Source: Micrasema longulum
Lineage: Eukaryota > Arthropoda > Insecta > Trichoptera > Brachycentridae
DNA length: 64,000 nt
Assembly (NCBI GenBank): GCA_022494885.1
Contig: JAGVSM010001185.1
Location: 1 to 64,000, forward strand
Direction of reading: 5' to 3'
This document shows, one piece after another, positions 53,540 through 63,785 of the stretch (position 1 is its first letter; the number at the start of each line of letters is the position of its first letter). The translations under genes were made by a program, and so were the position numbers. The notes beneath the pieces are model-generated. The model did no database searches, was not told where the DNA came from, and worked only from the letters and a program-made list of their open reading frames with translations.

Positions 53540-53985
53540 CCCAAGTGCAGATCAAGATACGAGTAGTGAGAGGGTAGATACTCTCCCGATAGTACTACTA
53601 GATTTGCTGTGCGAGTCGAACTCAAATGTTTGCCAGCAGAAATTACTAGGCTCCCGAGCGATTTCTTCACTGCCTCAACATGCAAGGACAAGGGGACATT
53701 CGTCAACGACCTACGACTCAGACTCGCAGACATCAGACAAACACCAGGCATCCACCACAGTCCAAAGAAAACCTTTATCCACAAAGAACTTCTCAACACG
53801 AGCCACGTATTTATATTTACTGACTGCCACAGAAGACCATTCCAGAACGCCATACAATGTAGAACAGACGGGAGACAAGACTTTCTGAAATCTACCTTCA
53901 CTATTGTGATGGAAAAATCCAATGACACCATCGGACTCACCAGATCCACCTCCAGGAAGGCAGACACTCCCCTGAAATGAACACT
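53540..53985 (+). pseudogene. Ty3/Gypsy-like integrase C-terminal fragment
   Basis: VDTLPIVLL is followed, one frame on, by ELKCLPAEITRLPSDFF, TFVNDLRLRLADIRQTPGIH, KTFIHKELLNTSHVFIFTD and, near the end, the KSNDTIGLTRST region. The order (W/VDxLPxVLLGxR, CxPAExxxGxPLRLPxxFF, FVxxLRxxM.., VxxDLxxCxHVFxRxD) is that of the pol end in Ty3/Gypsy retrotransposons. No LTRs, RT or protease are seen here. The 185-codon - strand frame over it is a shadow. Confidence 0.7.
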
Positions 53986-54029
53986 TCCCAGAATAATACT
54001 GATCATAAAAACAAAAATGTACTAATAAA

Positions 54030-56260
54030 TATGAGCAAACTATTTTTACCTGGATGCAAATTATGTTTTAAATACCTCTTATGAATGTACACATTATTGT
54101 AATTCCATTTTGTATTATAATTTTATATGTATTCTTCTCCGTTTTTTAGATCATGAGAAATGTAGTTTATACTCATATAATATATTTTCCATTACATAAT
54201 ATTTATGTAAATTTAGGATTATAATGAAAAATCCTCAAGTATGCTATACTAAAATGATTTCGTGTTTAGCATTAGGTCTTATACTCATATATATACATAT
54301 AACTCATAAAATATTAGTTCTTTATACAAATATGAACCAAACTTTTCTTCTTTAAATATCTCTTTGTAAAAAGAGATATTTAAAGAAAAAAAGACAATAA
54401 ATTTAAGTTAATTTAAAAAAACATCTTAAAAAAATAATAACATATTATGGTAAAAAAAGCAATATATTATTTTTAAATGCTATTCTAAAAGTAATTCAAA
54501 TAAGTTTAAAAATATAAAACCAGCAGTGAAAAAAGAAAGAATAAAAGTCTTTCAAGTGAAATGTAAAAGAGCATCAGAAATTCAAATATATTAAAAAAAT
54601 ATTTTGTACTTTCTCCAGCCTGTCAATATAAGTAATGTATTGTGGATTCCAAATTATGGATGCAAATTCTAGGTGAGTACTTACATAGCTATAATAGAGT
54701 AATAATGAATTGATTACAATGTCTGCTTTGTAATGACAAATGTATTCTTTATGTTTGTTGTTACTATGTAAAATACTATATTATATTTTGACAGACTAAT
54801 AAAATGAATTTAATTATGATTCAAAGAGGTTGGACATATACTTGTATGATAGGGAGCAGATGATATTCCTAAAGAGTTAAAAGTTATACAATACTGTGTT
54901 GTGGGGTACATAAATTATTAGTTAAACGCTGAAGACATTTTGGTTTCGAACTTACAGTTTGTAGTTATGTATATTATTACATATGAAAGTTATAAGTATC
55001 TATTATGGTGTCTGTAAGAAGTAAGTGTATAATAATTGAAATTTTTCAGAAGAAATCTGTACAGTTTATATATAGTAAGCAATATTAAGTTCTGATGTTA
55101 CAGTATAAATTGTTACTACAATTATTACAAGTTTATATATGTATATTAAAGAAAACGTAAAGTAAAGTGAATTCTGGTTCTTTTGTTTTACAAAGAGATA
55201 TTTAAAGAAGAAAAGTTTGGTTCATATTTGTATAAAAGTACAAATATTATATGAGTTACATATAATATATGCGTATAAGACCTAATGCTAAGTAATCTCA
55301 CGAAATGTAAGAAAGCATCAGAAATTCAAATGTTTTAAAAAATATGTTGTACTTTCTCCAGCCTGTCAATATAAGTAATGTATCGTGGTTTGTAAGTTAT
55401 GAATGCAAATTCTAGGTGAGTACTTACATAGCTATAATAGAGTAATAATGAATTAATAACAATGTCTGCTTTGTAATGACAAATGTATTCTTTATGTTTG
55501 TTGTTACTATGTAAAATACTATATTATATTTTGACAGACTAATAAAATGAATTTAATTATGATTCAAAGAGGTTGGACATATACTTGTATGATATGGAGC
55601 AGATGATATTCCTAAAGAATTAAAAGTTATACAATACTGTGTTGTGAGGTACATAAATTATTAGTTAAACGCTGAAGACATTTTGGTTTCGAACTTACAG
55701 TTTGTAGTTATGTATATTATTACATATGAAAGTTATAAGTATATATTATGGTGTCTGTAAGAAGTAAGTGTATAATAATTGTAATTTTTCAGAAGAAATC
55801 TGTAGAGTTTATATATAGTAAGCAATATTAAGTTCTGATGTTCCAGTATAAATTGTTACTATAATATTTACAAGTTCATAAATGAATATTAAAGAAAACA
55901 TGAAGTAAAGTGAATTCTGGTTCATTTGTTTTACAAAGAGATATTTAAAAAAGAAAAGTTTGGTTTATATTTGTATAAAAGTACAAATATTATATGAGTT
56001 ACATATATATGGGTATAAGACCTAATGCTAAACAAGAAATCGTTTTAGTATCGTTATCGTTTGAGAATTTTTCATTATGATCTTAAATTTACATAAATAT
56101 TATGCAATAGAGAATATATTATGTGAGTATAAACTCCATTTCTCATGATTTACAAAAAGGAGAAGAATACATATAAAATTATAATACAAAATGGAATAAC
56201 AATAATGTGTATATTCATAAGAGGTATTAAAAACATAATTTACATAAAATTTTGCATACT
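54030..56260. mobile_element. 2.2-kb foldback with an internal tandem duplication
   Basis: The left arm 54,030-54,375 (TATTCTTCTCC, ATCATGAGAAATGTAGTTTA, TTAGCATTAGGTCTTATACT, CTTTAAATATCTCTTTGTAA) is mirrored by 55,935-56,260. Between them a unit of about 743 bp occurs twice (from about 54,573 and 55,316), each with CTTTCTCCAGCCTGTCAATA, GAGGTTGGACATATACTTG, ACGCTGAAGACATTTTGG and a copy of part of the right arm. The two units differ at only scattered bases. Confidence 0.7.
54590..54725 (-). pseudogene. RT fragment in tandem unit 1
   Basis: Minus strand: SLLLYYSYVSTHLEFASIIW, then NPQYITYIDRLEKVQNIFL. The word (HLE(Y/F)AS(I/V)IWNP.Y...I.R(I/L)EK(V/I)Q..FL) is typical of the RT region after the palm in CR1/Jockey-like elements. 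Unit 2 has the same reading in more decayed form at 55,333-55,467. Confidence 0.7.
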
Positions 56261-56519
56261 ATAAAACTATGTAATAGTACTTAATGTTTCCTAAATAAAA
56301 GAAAAAATATTTCTTTCTCTTATTTCTGTTTACAGGATATCATGATTTGTTCACCAAAACACTAGAAATTGGCCCTGTGAAGGAATAGAACGCACCAAGA
56401 TCAGTTACAAATAAAAATGTAGTTATTGCATATATTATTTTTATTTAATCAAAAATATACACCTTTTATTTTATAAATTATTATGTAATGTATTTTTTAA
56501 AATTATTTGAGTATGATCT

Positions 56520-57515
56520 TCTTCTTCTCTGGTCTCAATCCTGGGATTGGCTGGCAGCAATTCCTTTCATTCTTCTCCTCCATTCCTCCCTGTCTTGTGC
56601 AGCTCATTTAAAGTCAACATATGATGAGCAGCGCACGTCCTCTAATAGGTCCTCCAGGTACTCTCGGCGTGGGCATCCCCTAGAATTTGTTCCCTCGGTC
56701 ATCCCCTCCATTGCACATGCAGGCCTTCTTGACGTATTACATGACCGATCCATCTCGCTCGCCTTTCGGACAAGGTCCTGAGCAGGTGCCTTCCACCTTC
56801 GATTCATTTTTTTTTTTTTTTTGCACCACAACAGGCCAGGAGGCCTAATTACAGTGGTTAATTACATCACAGAGCACCCAGGCTTGAGAAAAATCACATT
56901 TTAATTTTTTGTGTTCTCACCGGGAATCGAACCCGGAACCTTCCGTGCGTGAGTCAAGCGTCTTGACAACTACACCACGGAGGCCGCCTTTGGAGAGAGA
57001 ATTCTTTGGAGAACCTCCTCATTTGTAATGTGGTCTCTCCAGGAAATTCCTCGTAGTCTTCTATAGGACCACATCTCAAAAGCCTCTAGTCTCTGTTTAT
57101 CTCTTTCGGATACGCACCATGTCTCGCAGCCATACATCAAGATACTCCATAAATAGGTCTTGATTAGGAGTATTCTTAGTTTTAGGTCTATATTATTTGA
57201 TTCTTTTATTTTGGACCTTTTATTAAATGCAAGTCTAGCTTGATGTATACGGCTGTCGACCTCGCTCTTAGACCGACCGTCCCGGGTTATTTTGCTCCCG
57301 AGGTAGACAAACTCCTTGGTGTTCTTTAGTGGTATTCCCGACATCACTACTCTCATCTGGTGTTGCATTCGGCCTACAGTCAGTAGCTTTGTTTGTCTTT
57401 ATTTATCTTCATACTGTAGTTATTTTGAAGAATGCTTTCCATAGTTGTAAGGGCTCTTGCAGTTCTTCTTCACTTTCAGCAACCATAGCAATATCGTCAG
57501 CAAACCTTATCATAT
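56520..57515 (-). pseudogene. RTE-like RT remnant split by a SINE
   Basis: Minus strand from 57,515: MIRFADDIAMVAESEEELQE (motif C as FADD), then VVMSGIPLKNTKEFVYLGSK, ARLAFNKRSKIKESNNIDL, LIKTYLWSILMYGCETWCVS and LEAFEMWSYRRLRGISWRDH, then EVLQRIL up to the SINE. Past the SINE (below 56,808) the C-terminus goes on, frameshifted, with a GRP-like SRGCPRREYLEDLLED region. One of the longer RT relics, still without the first catalytic motif. Confidence 0.85.
56808..56990 (-). mobile_element. SINE-A (tRNA-derived), copy 3
   Basis: Minus strand: GGCCTCCGTGGTGTAGTTG (A box), GACTCACGCACGGAAGG, GGTTCGATTCCCGGTGAG (B box), the same body as 9,657-9,832, and an A tail (T run at 56,808-56,821). Nearly identical to copy 1 and inserted in the same orientation relative to its RT host. 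Confidence 0.85.
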
Positions 57516-59162
57516 CCCATTTAGTATGATATTAATAACAATAATTACAGGATTAAATAAACTTAAATTAGTTATTATATAGATGTGATTATAAGTAATT
57601 ATGATATTTTACAAATTGCAAATATTTATCTATAAATCCAACATACTCAAGGAATACTATTTAAAAGTTTAACATATAACATCAAATCAGAGAGACTAAA
57701 CATATATTATATAAACTATAAATCGTATATTTGTTTTTACATTATAAATTTAAGATGTTTCTATCCACTTGTATCATACACACACTCACCCTTTCCACAA
57801 ACCCACCCTCACACTCATATACACTAACTCTCATATTCACATACCTACCAAAACCTCACTCCACGCCAGCAATATTACAGCACATTTAAATCAAAGCTTT
57901 CTCTCACTCTCTAAGACTTGCAAATAAATAATACAATAATAAGCTCCACTCGTTTGACGATAACAGCCGAACCTCGCTTCTAAGTTATCGTTTTGAAATT
58001 TACTCAAGAGTAAATATTCTACTTTATGCATGGAAAATATATATAGGATTAACATTGAAAACGCATCCAATGTAGTAATGGGGGATTTAAATTTTTGTAC
58101 ACCTAGAGACTAACTCTCAGGTATTGAGAGTCTCCAAGTTTTTAACCAAAGGGACATGTTTCTTAGAAAATTTTTATGATCTACACTAATGGGTTCCTTG
58201 TGAAGATTGTTGAATCTCTGAAATTCAAATACACTTTACCCATTTACAATCTTCCACCATCTACAAAATATACTTTTAAAATCTAGAGTACTCTCGGGTT
58301 CTACAAACAGTTCTGGATTTTTAGGCGCTACACACTTTAAACCCACCAATTGTTTTCTCATTAATAACTTTTAACTCTAGGGATACATTTTGTTTTAGAA
58401 TGTTGCTTGGATATAGGACTTTGTATGATATCATGTGCCCAAATTTGATCAAGGTTTTTTTTCAAGATCATTAATGAATTTCGAATGTTGAAATTGAGCG
58501 TCTAATATTATACTGAAATCATTTAAATGAGGATTATTTTGAATTGATCCAATTATTGCAAACACACTTAATTAAATGTAATTTGAAAAATAAAGTTCGA
58601 CTATTATCTAAAGGGTGAGGTAAACTAGGGAGTAATATTTTATCTGTTTGAAACAATTCAAATGCCTTTTTTGTTAATAGCATTATTATCGGATATCAAA
58701 GATATTGTGAAGTAGGCCTTGTATACAAACCCCTGACGTCACTGCAACCTGTGAAGATCTATTGTGATGGATTAAATTAATTAAAAACAACTACTGCACA
58801 ACATCATTATACTTACAGAATATTTTTCTTTAATGAAATGAACAAAGATAATAAAAAGTACAGTCAGGAATACAATATATTTAAGAAAGAAGTAAAAAAT
58901 TACATCTATAATTCTTCTTTATGTAACACTGATTGAAAACATCGTTAATATCTTTTTTGTAATTTATTTATGTTATTCTAAAAATAATATTGATTAAAAT
59001 AAAATAATCTATTATAAGACGTCACTCCCCATTATGTACACAAGAATTGTTTATTTCTTTTACGTAATGGGAAACGTTAATGTAAATATATGTAATTGAA
59101 AAATGTAAAAAAATGTATTTAATATTGTATTTAAATTTGTTATTAATAAATTTTTTAAAAAA
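57516..59162. other. Unassigned interior of the Harbinger span
   Basis: A CA-rich stretch at 57,770-57,860, a CRE-bearing repeat at 58,728-58,775 (sister of 32,660), otherwise AT-rich. Remaining nuclease domains should lie here if the element is one unit, but I could not find them. Confidence 0.35.
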
Positions 59163-59344
59163 ATCTATTGCACCTATAACTTTAAGAAATCCTCTCATAC
59201 AAAATAAGCCGGATATAACTACATTTGTTCGGGACACTGGCTTCATTATCATATAGGTAGTCCGGTGTTTTTCATGCCAATTGATGTTGATGTTGAAATA
59301 GTTTGGTGACTAAATTCGTGTATATCAGCAGAGTCGTCTTGAAT
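59163..59344 (-). pseudogene. Harbinger nuclease remnant, second exon
   Basis: After CTTCCAG (acceptor-like, ending 59,345) the - strand reads IQDDSADIHEFSHQTIS. One frame on, it reads MKPVSRTNVVISGLF, CMRGFLKVIGAID. The block QDDSADxHGFSxxTISR...MPxxxxN...FxxxxGFPxVIGAIDxTH is the signature leading to the first catalytic Asp (GAID) of PIF/Harbinger DDE nucleases. Coding fades after that Asp; the other catalytic residues are not found. Confidence 0.7.
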
Positions 59345-59463
59345 CTGGAAGATTTATCAAAAGTTAATATCTATAGGCATTAAACATTTACGTATTTAAA
59401 ATTGTCAAATGAATTGACAGAAACGATACTTACATATTGCCAAAATTATTATTCATTACATAC

Positions 59464-59618
59464 CTCATTACTACTCCAGTACCGAATAGCAAATAGGCCC
59501 TGGAGTTCTACTGGTATTTTCTCATCTCGTTTGTGTCCTTCCAAATCGAGTTTTACTAGAGTAATTATGCGCCTCATATTTTCCTTCGAAAAACAGTATT
59601 TCTCCTTGAATTCACTGT
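59464..59618 (-). pseudogene. Harbinger nuclease remnant, first exon
   Basis: Minus strand: DSEFKEKYCFSKENMRRIIT, LVKLDLEGHKRDEKIPVELQ, GLFAIRYWSSNE, ending at GAG|GTATGT (59,464). It matches the N-terminal region of Harbinger nucleases (DxxFxxxFRxSKxxxxxLxxxI...R...PxxLQLLxALRFYAxGS). A pyrimidine-rich TTTTTAAG precedes it. The 120-base gap to the next exon has donor and acceptor signals, so a short intron is likely. Confidence 0.7.
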
Positions 59619-59939
59619 CTTAAAAATCTTAAAAAGAGTTGACTCTTTTTTTAATACAATTTTCGTGCACGAGAAGGTCGCATGCCTTCGAAAATGTTTG
59701 AAATTAAATAAAACTGTGACAAACTATTCATAAATAACGACAAATATGACAGATCGCATTCTAGGGCATATTTTTGACAGATAAGCTGCCGTGGCCGCCA
59801 GATATGACAACGTTTTCCTAGGAAACCACTCTTTAGTCACCGTTTCGGCGGCCGTTCACCGCATCACCGTTCGTACGGCCGTTAAGATATCGGCACCGTT
59901 TTCCTAGGAAACCCAAGCTTTAGGTAATTATCAGGAACA

Positions 59940-61404
59940 TGCTCATCATAATCTCAGAATTATCGATCATACCGCGCAACAATCGATAAAAATAAAGGAC
60001 CCCATGTCTAATAGTAGACGGCGATCTTCTAAACTAAGCAAGTCAAAAAAAATAACACCTATATTTAAAAATGTGCTGATTGAGGAGCAGCATGGATTTA
60101 GGACAGACAAATCAACGACGACCAATTTGCTTTCTTTTACTGATACTATTTTTACAGCGTTCGAGAATAATCTTCAAGCTGATGTACTGTATACAGACTT
60201 CTCCAAGGCCTTTGACAAAGTTGATCACAACATTTTATGTGCTAAACTTCGTGCTGTAGGCATTAGAGATCCCTTTTTATCGTTTTTAAAATCCTACCTC
60301 TCACATAGAAAACAAAGTGTAAAAATCAATAACTTCATATCAAATAGCTTCCTAGTAACTTCTGGTGTACCACAGGGTGCCACTTGGCCCCTCTTCTATT
60401 TAATCTGTTTGTTAATGATGCTGCTAATGTTTTTTCTTTTACAAAATTCTGGCTTTTTGCTGACGATAACAAGATACTTAAGCTAATTAAAAATATTGAT
60501 GACTGTGTCAGACTCCAAGAAGACATAAATGCATTTCATACTTGGTGCAAAACTAATAACATGGAACTTAACATCGATAAATGAAAAATTATTTCATACC
60601 ATAAATGTAAACATCCTTTTATTTTTGATTATAAACTTAATGGCCAAGTTCTTTCGATTGTCACCTCTATACGAGATCTTGGAGTGATCCTAGATAATAA
60701 ACTAACTTTTCTGGAACACTTTGATAATATAGTAAACAGATCCTTAAAAATTTTAGGCTTTATTAATAGAACTTCGTCTGATTTCCAAAGTATGCTTACA
60801 CTTAAAACACTTTATTGCTCTTTAGTTCGCCCTATTCTTGAATATGCATCTGTAATCTGGTCCCCTCATTATGCTGTTCATATCAAGCGCCTTGAATCAG
60901 TTCAACATCGTTTATAAGAAAAATTGCATGGAAGATGGGATTGGAAAGAGGAGACTATTCTTATTCTGATATGGAGAGGTTTTTAAGCATATCAAGTCTT
61001 GAAAAACGCAGATGCATTGCAGATATAATCTGCATGTATAAAATTATGAACTGTCTCATTGATGCCCTTGAAATTTTGCAAAAGATTCTTTTTAACGTTC
61101 CCACCCGTAGACTAAGAAATAATGAAATGCTTTTCCTCGGTCACTACAGGACCAATTATGGTGCACAGTCGCCTTTGCCAAGAATGATCAGGCGGGTGAA
61201 CGATCATCAAGATCTTGATTATTATGGTGTAAGGATGTCTTTCTTTACAAATCAGCTAAAGAATCTGTATAGTTAGCCTATGCTTTTTACTTAATCTAAA
61301 AAATCTATCATCTGTCTTTGCTGCTTATTTCTGTTCCTTATATTTTTTTTTATTCCTTTGTAAAAATTTCTTTTAATTGTAATGTTTATAATGGACTTTG
61401 TCCG

Positions 61405-61420
<16 letters not shown>
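59940..61420 (+). mobile_element. Non-LTR retrotransposon, 5'-truncated, best-preserved RT
   Basis: Covers the RT core to the 3' tail: coding remnant 60,004-61,276, UTR, and a TAAATAAATAAATAAA end at 61,408-61,432. It starts with the short repeat shared with 29,041. Relatives are at 49.5-51.0 kb and, more distantly, at 40.2 kb. Confidence 0.75.
60004..61276 (+). pseudogene. Jockey/CR1-like reverse transcriptase, frameshifted
   Basis: Ordered RT motifs: EEQHGFRTDKSTTTNLLSF (motif 1-2), LYTDFSKAFDKVDHNIL (motif A), SGVPQGAT then, after a frameshift near 60,390, PLLFNLFVND (motif B), LFADDNKILKLI (motif C, FADD), VTSIRDLGVILDNKLTF, SLVRPILEYASVIWSPHYAV, HIKRLESVQHRL, then RRLRNNEMLFLGHYRTNY. 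Stops occur at 60,582 and 60,915 with a second shift. Both aspartates of FADD and the motif A aspartate are kept. No endonuclease or ORF1 is present, so it is 5'-truncated. Confidence 0.85.
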
Positions 61421-61432
<12 letters not shown>

Positions 61433-61435
<3 letters not shown>

Positions 61436-62204
61436 GTCGTGCTTTTTGCAGGAAGATATATAATTGAGATCGGTATTCCTGCATCTCTTCAAATTCGAAA
61501 AAACTATTCATAAAAAAAATAACATGGTATTGATTCTGGTTTAAATTGTGTAAGAAGGAACACAAAAAATATATGTTTCGAACAAAATTTTGTTTTAAAA
61601 AACGCATTAAAATGTAGAGTACAGAAAACACATCCATCTGCGACCGCCCAACGGCCGGTATGAATGTAATAAAAACCCAAATAATATTTTGTTTATAACT
61701 AGAATTATTGTATTTAAAAAAAAAAACAATTCTATAGAAAAAGGATTTAACCAAACTATTTCCGGTATTCCGATTGCATAATTTTACGTAGAAACAAAGG
61801 AAAATTTTACAAAAATTTATGTGATTTAAAATGCTTATATTTCTTTTCGAAAAAAAAATTAAGATTCTGCCGCAGCCACTTTTTTGTTTAATTTATTATC
61901 TTCAAATAATTGAAACAAATTTTAGTCTTTACTTTAGTTTCTACAAATACTTAGTCTTTATTGAGATCCCAGATACTTAAGCTTAGCCTAAATTTGAAAT
62001 GGCGTAATCTGCCAATCTAAAAGTAATTATATTTTAGTTATATAAAACTTTTAAGTATATTTTTTAATAGAAATACCTATAAAAAATATTGTTTTTATCT
62101 AATATAAGTATAACTTATAATTTTTTTTTATTGCGCGATTTTTAAAAACATTCGTTTTATAATGGCAAAATCGTATGATTTCCTAATTGTGCGTTCGTTT
62201 TACC
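61433..62204. other. Unassigned DNA
   Basis: A 122-codon - strand frame (61,386-61,754) is Phe/Tyr-rich and unrecognised. Nothing else seen. Confidence 0.3.
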
Positions 62205-62312
62205 CGACTACAGCCTTAAGATGTCTAAGAAATGTCCATTAAATTTTTTCTAACCTTTCTTTATGTGTGACATATTGTGGAGACCAAACAGAAGAGGCAT
62301 ATTATAACAAAT
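62205..62312 (-). pseudogene. RT fragment
   Basis: Minus strand: YASSVWSPQYVTHKERLEKI, a stop, WTFLRHLK. It is the same RT word as in the tandem units at 54.6 and 55.4 kb. Confidence 0.65.
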
Positions 62313-62390
62313 TGTGATTATTAGGTATACCAATGTCGTATGTATTGTTTATCGTTTGTGAACCACAATAAATAAAATAAACAAATAATT
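62308..62390 (+). repeat. LINE-tail repeat, inverted copy of 985-1,085
   Basis: ACCAATGTCGTATGTATTGT, TTATCGTTTGTGAACCAC and the AATAAATAAAATAAACAAAT end. Confidence 0.45.
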
Positions 62391-62481
62391 CTGACATGTC
62401 ATCTTTCTAAACGGAAGTCTGATCTTTTCCTTGATTATTTATTAACACAGTATCTTTACAATATACCCTTATGATACGATA

Positions 62482-62805
62482 ATGCCGCCGCGCCGTGGGA
62501 GTCGCAACACCATAGGAAACGCGTTGTCAAGATATTATATCTCAATGATGTCAAGACGCCATTTTTATCAATTTGTGAAAGTAAATAATACTAAACTTTG
62601 TGCTAATCTCAGATCTACCCGTGTGTTCACCATTTTACGTTATTTTAATTGGGAATATAATGGAAAACGCGTTTGTACTTTGTACACACGCCATCTCAAA
62701 TATCTAAATGGCCATTGTGAAACTCGATCTGTCTCGATCAAGCCACAACCGACGCCATTGTCAGAAGACGATAAGGTGTCACAGACGGTGAACAGGGTTG
62801 AATAA
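62482..62805 (+). CDS. Unrecognised 107-codon ORF
   Basis: Reads MPPRRGSRNTIGNALSRYYI, then HFYQFVKVNNTKLCANLRST and ends SEDDKVSQTVNRVE. It is basic at the start with no signal peptide or transmembrane segment. Its codons are richer in G and C than the flanks. I know no family that matches. It could be a host exon, an ORF of an element, or chance. Confidence 0.25.
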   Translation: MPPRRGSRNTIGNALSRYYISMMSRRHFYQFVKVNNTKLCANLRSTRVFTILRYFNWEYNGKRVCTLYTRHLKYLNGHCETRSVSIKPQPTPLSEDDKVSQTVNRVE

Positions 62806-63090
62806 TAGCCACCATATTGTCTGTCAGATGTCGAATCAAATGATCAAATAACAACATTAATTACAAATTAGGTACAAGTTAAAATCTACACTTTTTAAAA
62901 CAAGCAACATATCTCAGAGTCATTTCAGTTATATTATGAACCTAATTTATTCATACATTATTAAATTATATAATAAATTTCTCTGAATGAGGAATTTCAG
63001 GGCTAAGGAAAATTTATAATATTAGAAATCAAACACTGATTTGAGTCTACTGAGCACTTTATTTTATTTTTACAAATATAAAAACAAAAA

Positions 63091-63345
63091 CTTCGTGGCA
63101 ATCGTTTCGCTTTGTTAGGGCATTTTCAAACAAACGTGAAGAACAAACTTCTCAAGGCACTTTTGATTTAACCACAAATTTTGCACTTTTGCACCCACCA
63201 ATCAGCAGAATTCGCCGAAGAGAACTTATGACGTCACAGATGGAGTAATTTCAAAACCACAAAACTTAAAAAATCATAGCGCAGATAATACGATACATAT
63301 TTTTTTTGCTTTAGTTTGATAGTCTATTAACAAATAGAAAAAAAA
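63091..63345 (-). mobile_element. PLE terminal module (copy 4) with hammerhead-like motif
   Basis: Minus strand: ATGTATCGTATTATCTGCGC, TCTGTGACGTCATAAGTTC (perfect CRE), TGCTGATTGGTGGGTGC (inverted CCAAT), then at 63,135-63,091 TTTGAAAATGCCC, AAAGCGAAACGATTGCC and an A/T-rich tail. The order module-then-motif is the same as at 6.0-6.5 kb. Confidence 0.5.
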
Positions 63346-63479
63346 AACCACAGAACTTTCTTAGTTTTCATGAATGGTATTCCCATCCTTATTCTACCAC
63401 TATGCCTAGGCGTAACTTTAAATGCATTAAAACCACTTGAAAGCAGATAATGAATTTTTCGCTGTAATTTAAAGTATTT

Positions 63480-63785
63480 AAAATATTTTTTTTTAAATAT
63501 TTTTTACTATGTTTTCACTACATTTTTTACTATGTTTTCACTACATTTATTACTTTGTTTTTACTGTGTTTTCACTACATTTATTACTTTGTTTTTTTAC
63601 TGCGTTTTTACTATGTTTTCACTACATGTATTACTTTGTTTATTACTGCGTTTTTACTATGTTTTCACTACATTTATTACTTTGTTTTTTATTGCGTTTT
63701 TACTATGTTTTCACTACATTTTTACTATGTTTTTACTACATTTTAACCATATTTTCGCTCAATTTTTCACTTTGTCTAATATCTT
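63480..63785. repeat. Minisatellite, ACTATGTTTTCACTACATTT units
   Basis: At least ten imperfect units of 17-23 bp (ACTATGTTTTCACTACATTT, ATTACTTTGTTTTTTACTGC), arranged in a higher-order repeat of about 60 bp. All three + frames stay open across it (Phe/Leu/Tyr-rich); they are products of the repeat. Confidence 0.8.

Larger units (their letters stand above)
51803..59919. mobile_element. Putative PIF/Harbinger element with both partner genes, heavily invaded
   Basis: Left end AGCTATGGTTTCCTAAGACA (51,803) after TAA; right end, in reverse complement, AGCTTGGGTTTCCTAGGAAA (59,919) followed by TTA. A MADF/SANT-like exon reads inward from the left, and Harbinger nuclease exons read inward from the right. 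That two-gene layout is known for autonomous Harbingers. Inside are a K MITE, a Ty3 fragment, a 2.2-kb foldback and an RT remnant with a SINE. The flanking triplets differ by one base, so two separate relics remain possible. Confidence 0.6.

Noticed and set aside
53449..54006. 185-codon - strand ORF
   Set aside because: The + strand over the same bases carries the ordered integrase words of a Ty3/Gypsy element; the - frame is its shadow.
56336..56389. Second exon of the MADF-like gene (TTTACAG acceptor, GYHDLFTKTLEIGPVKE then stop)
   Set aside because: The splice phase is compatible, but the 4.1-kb gap is filled with foreign elements and the peptide has no recognisable domain. Kept only as a remark.
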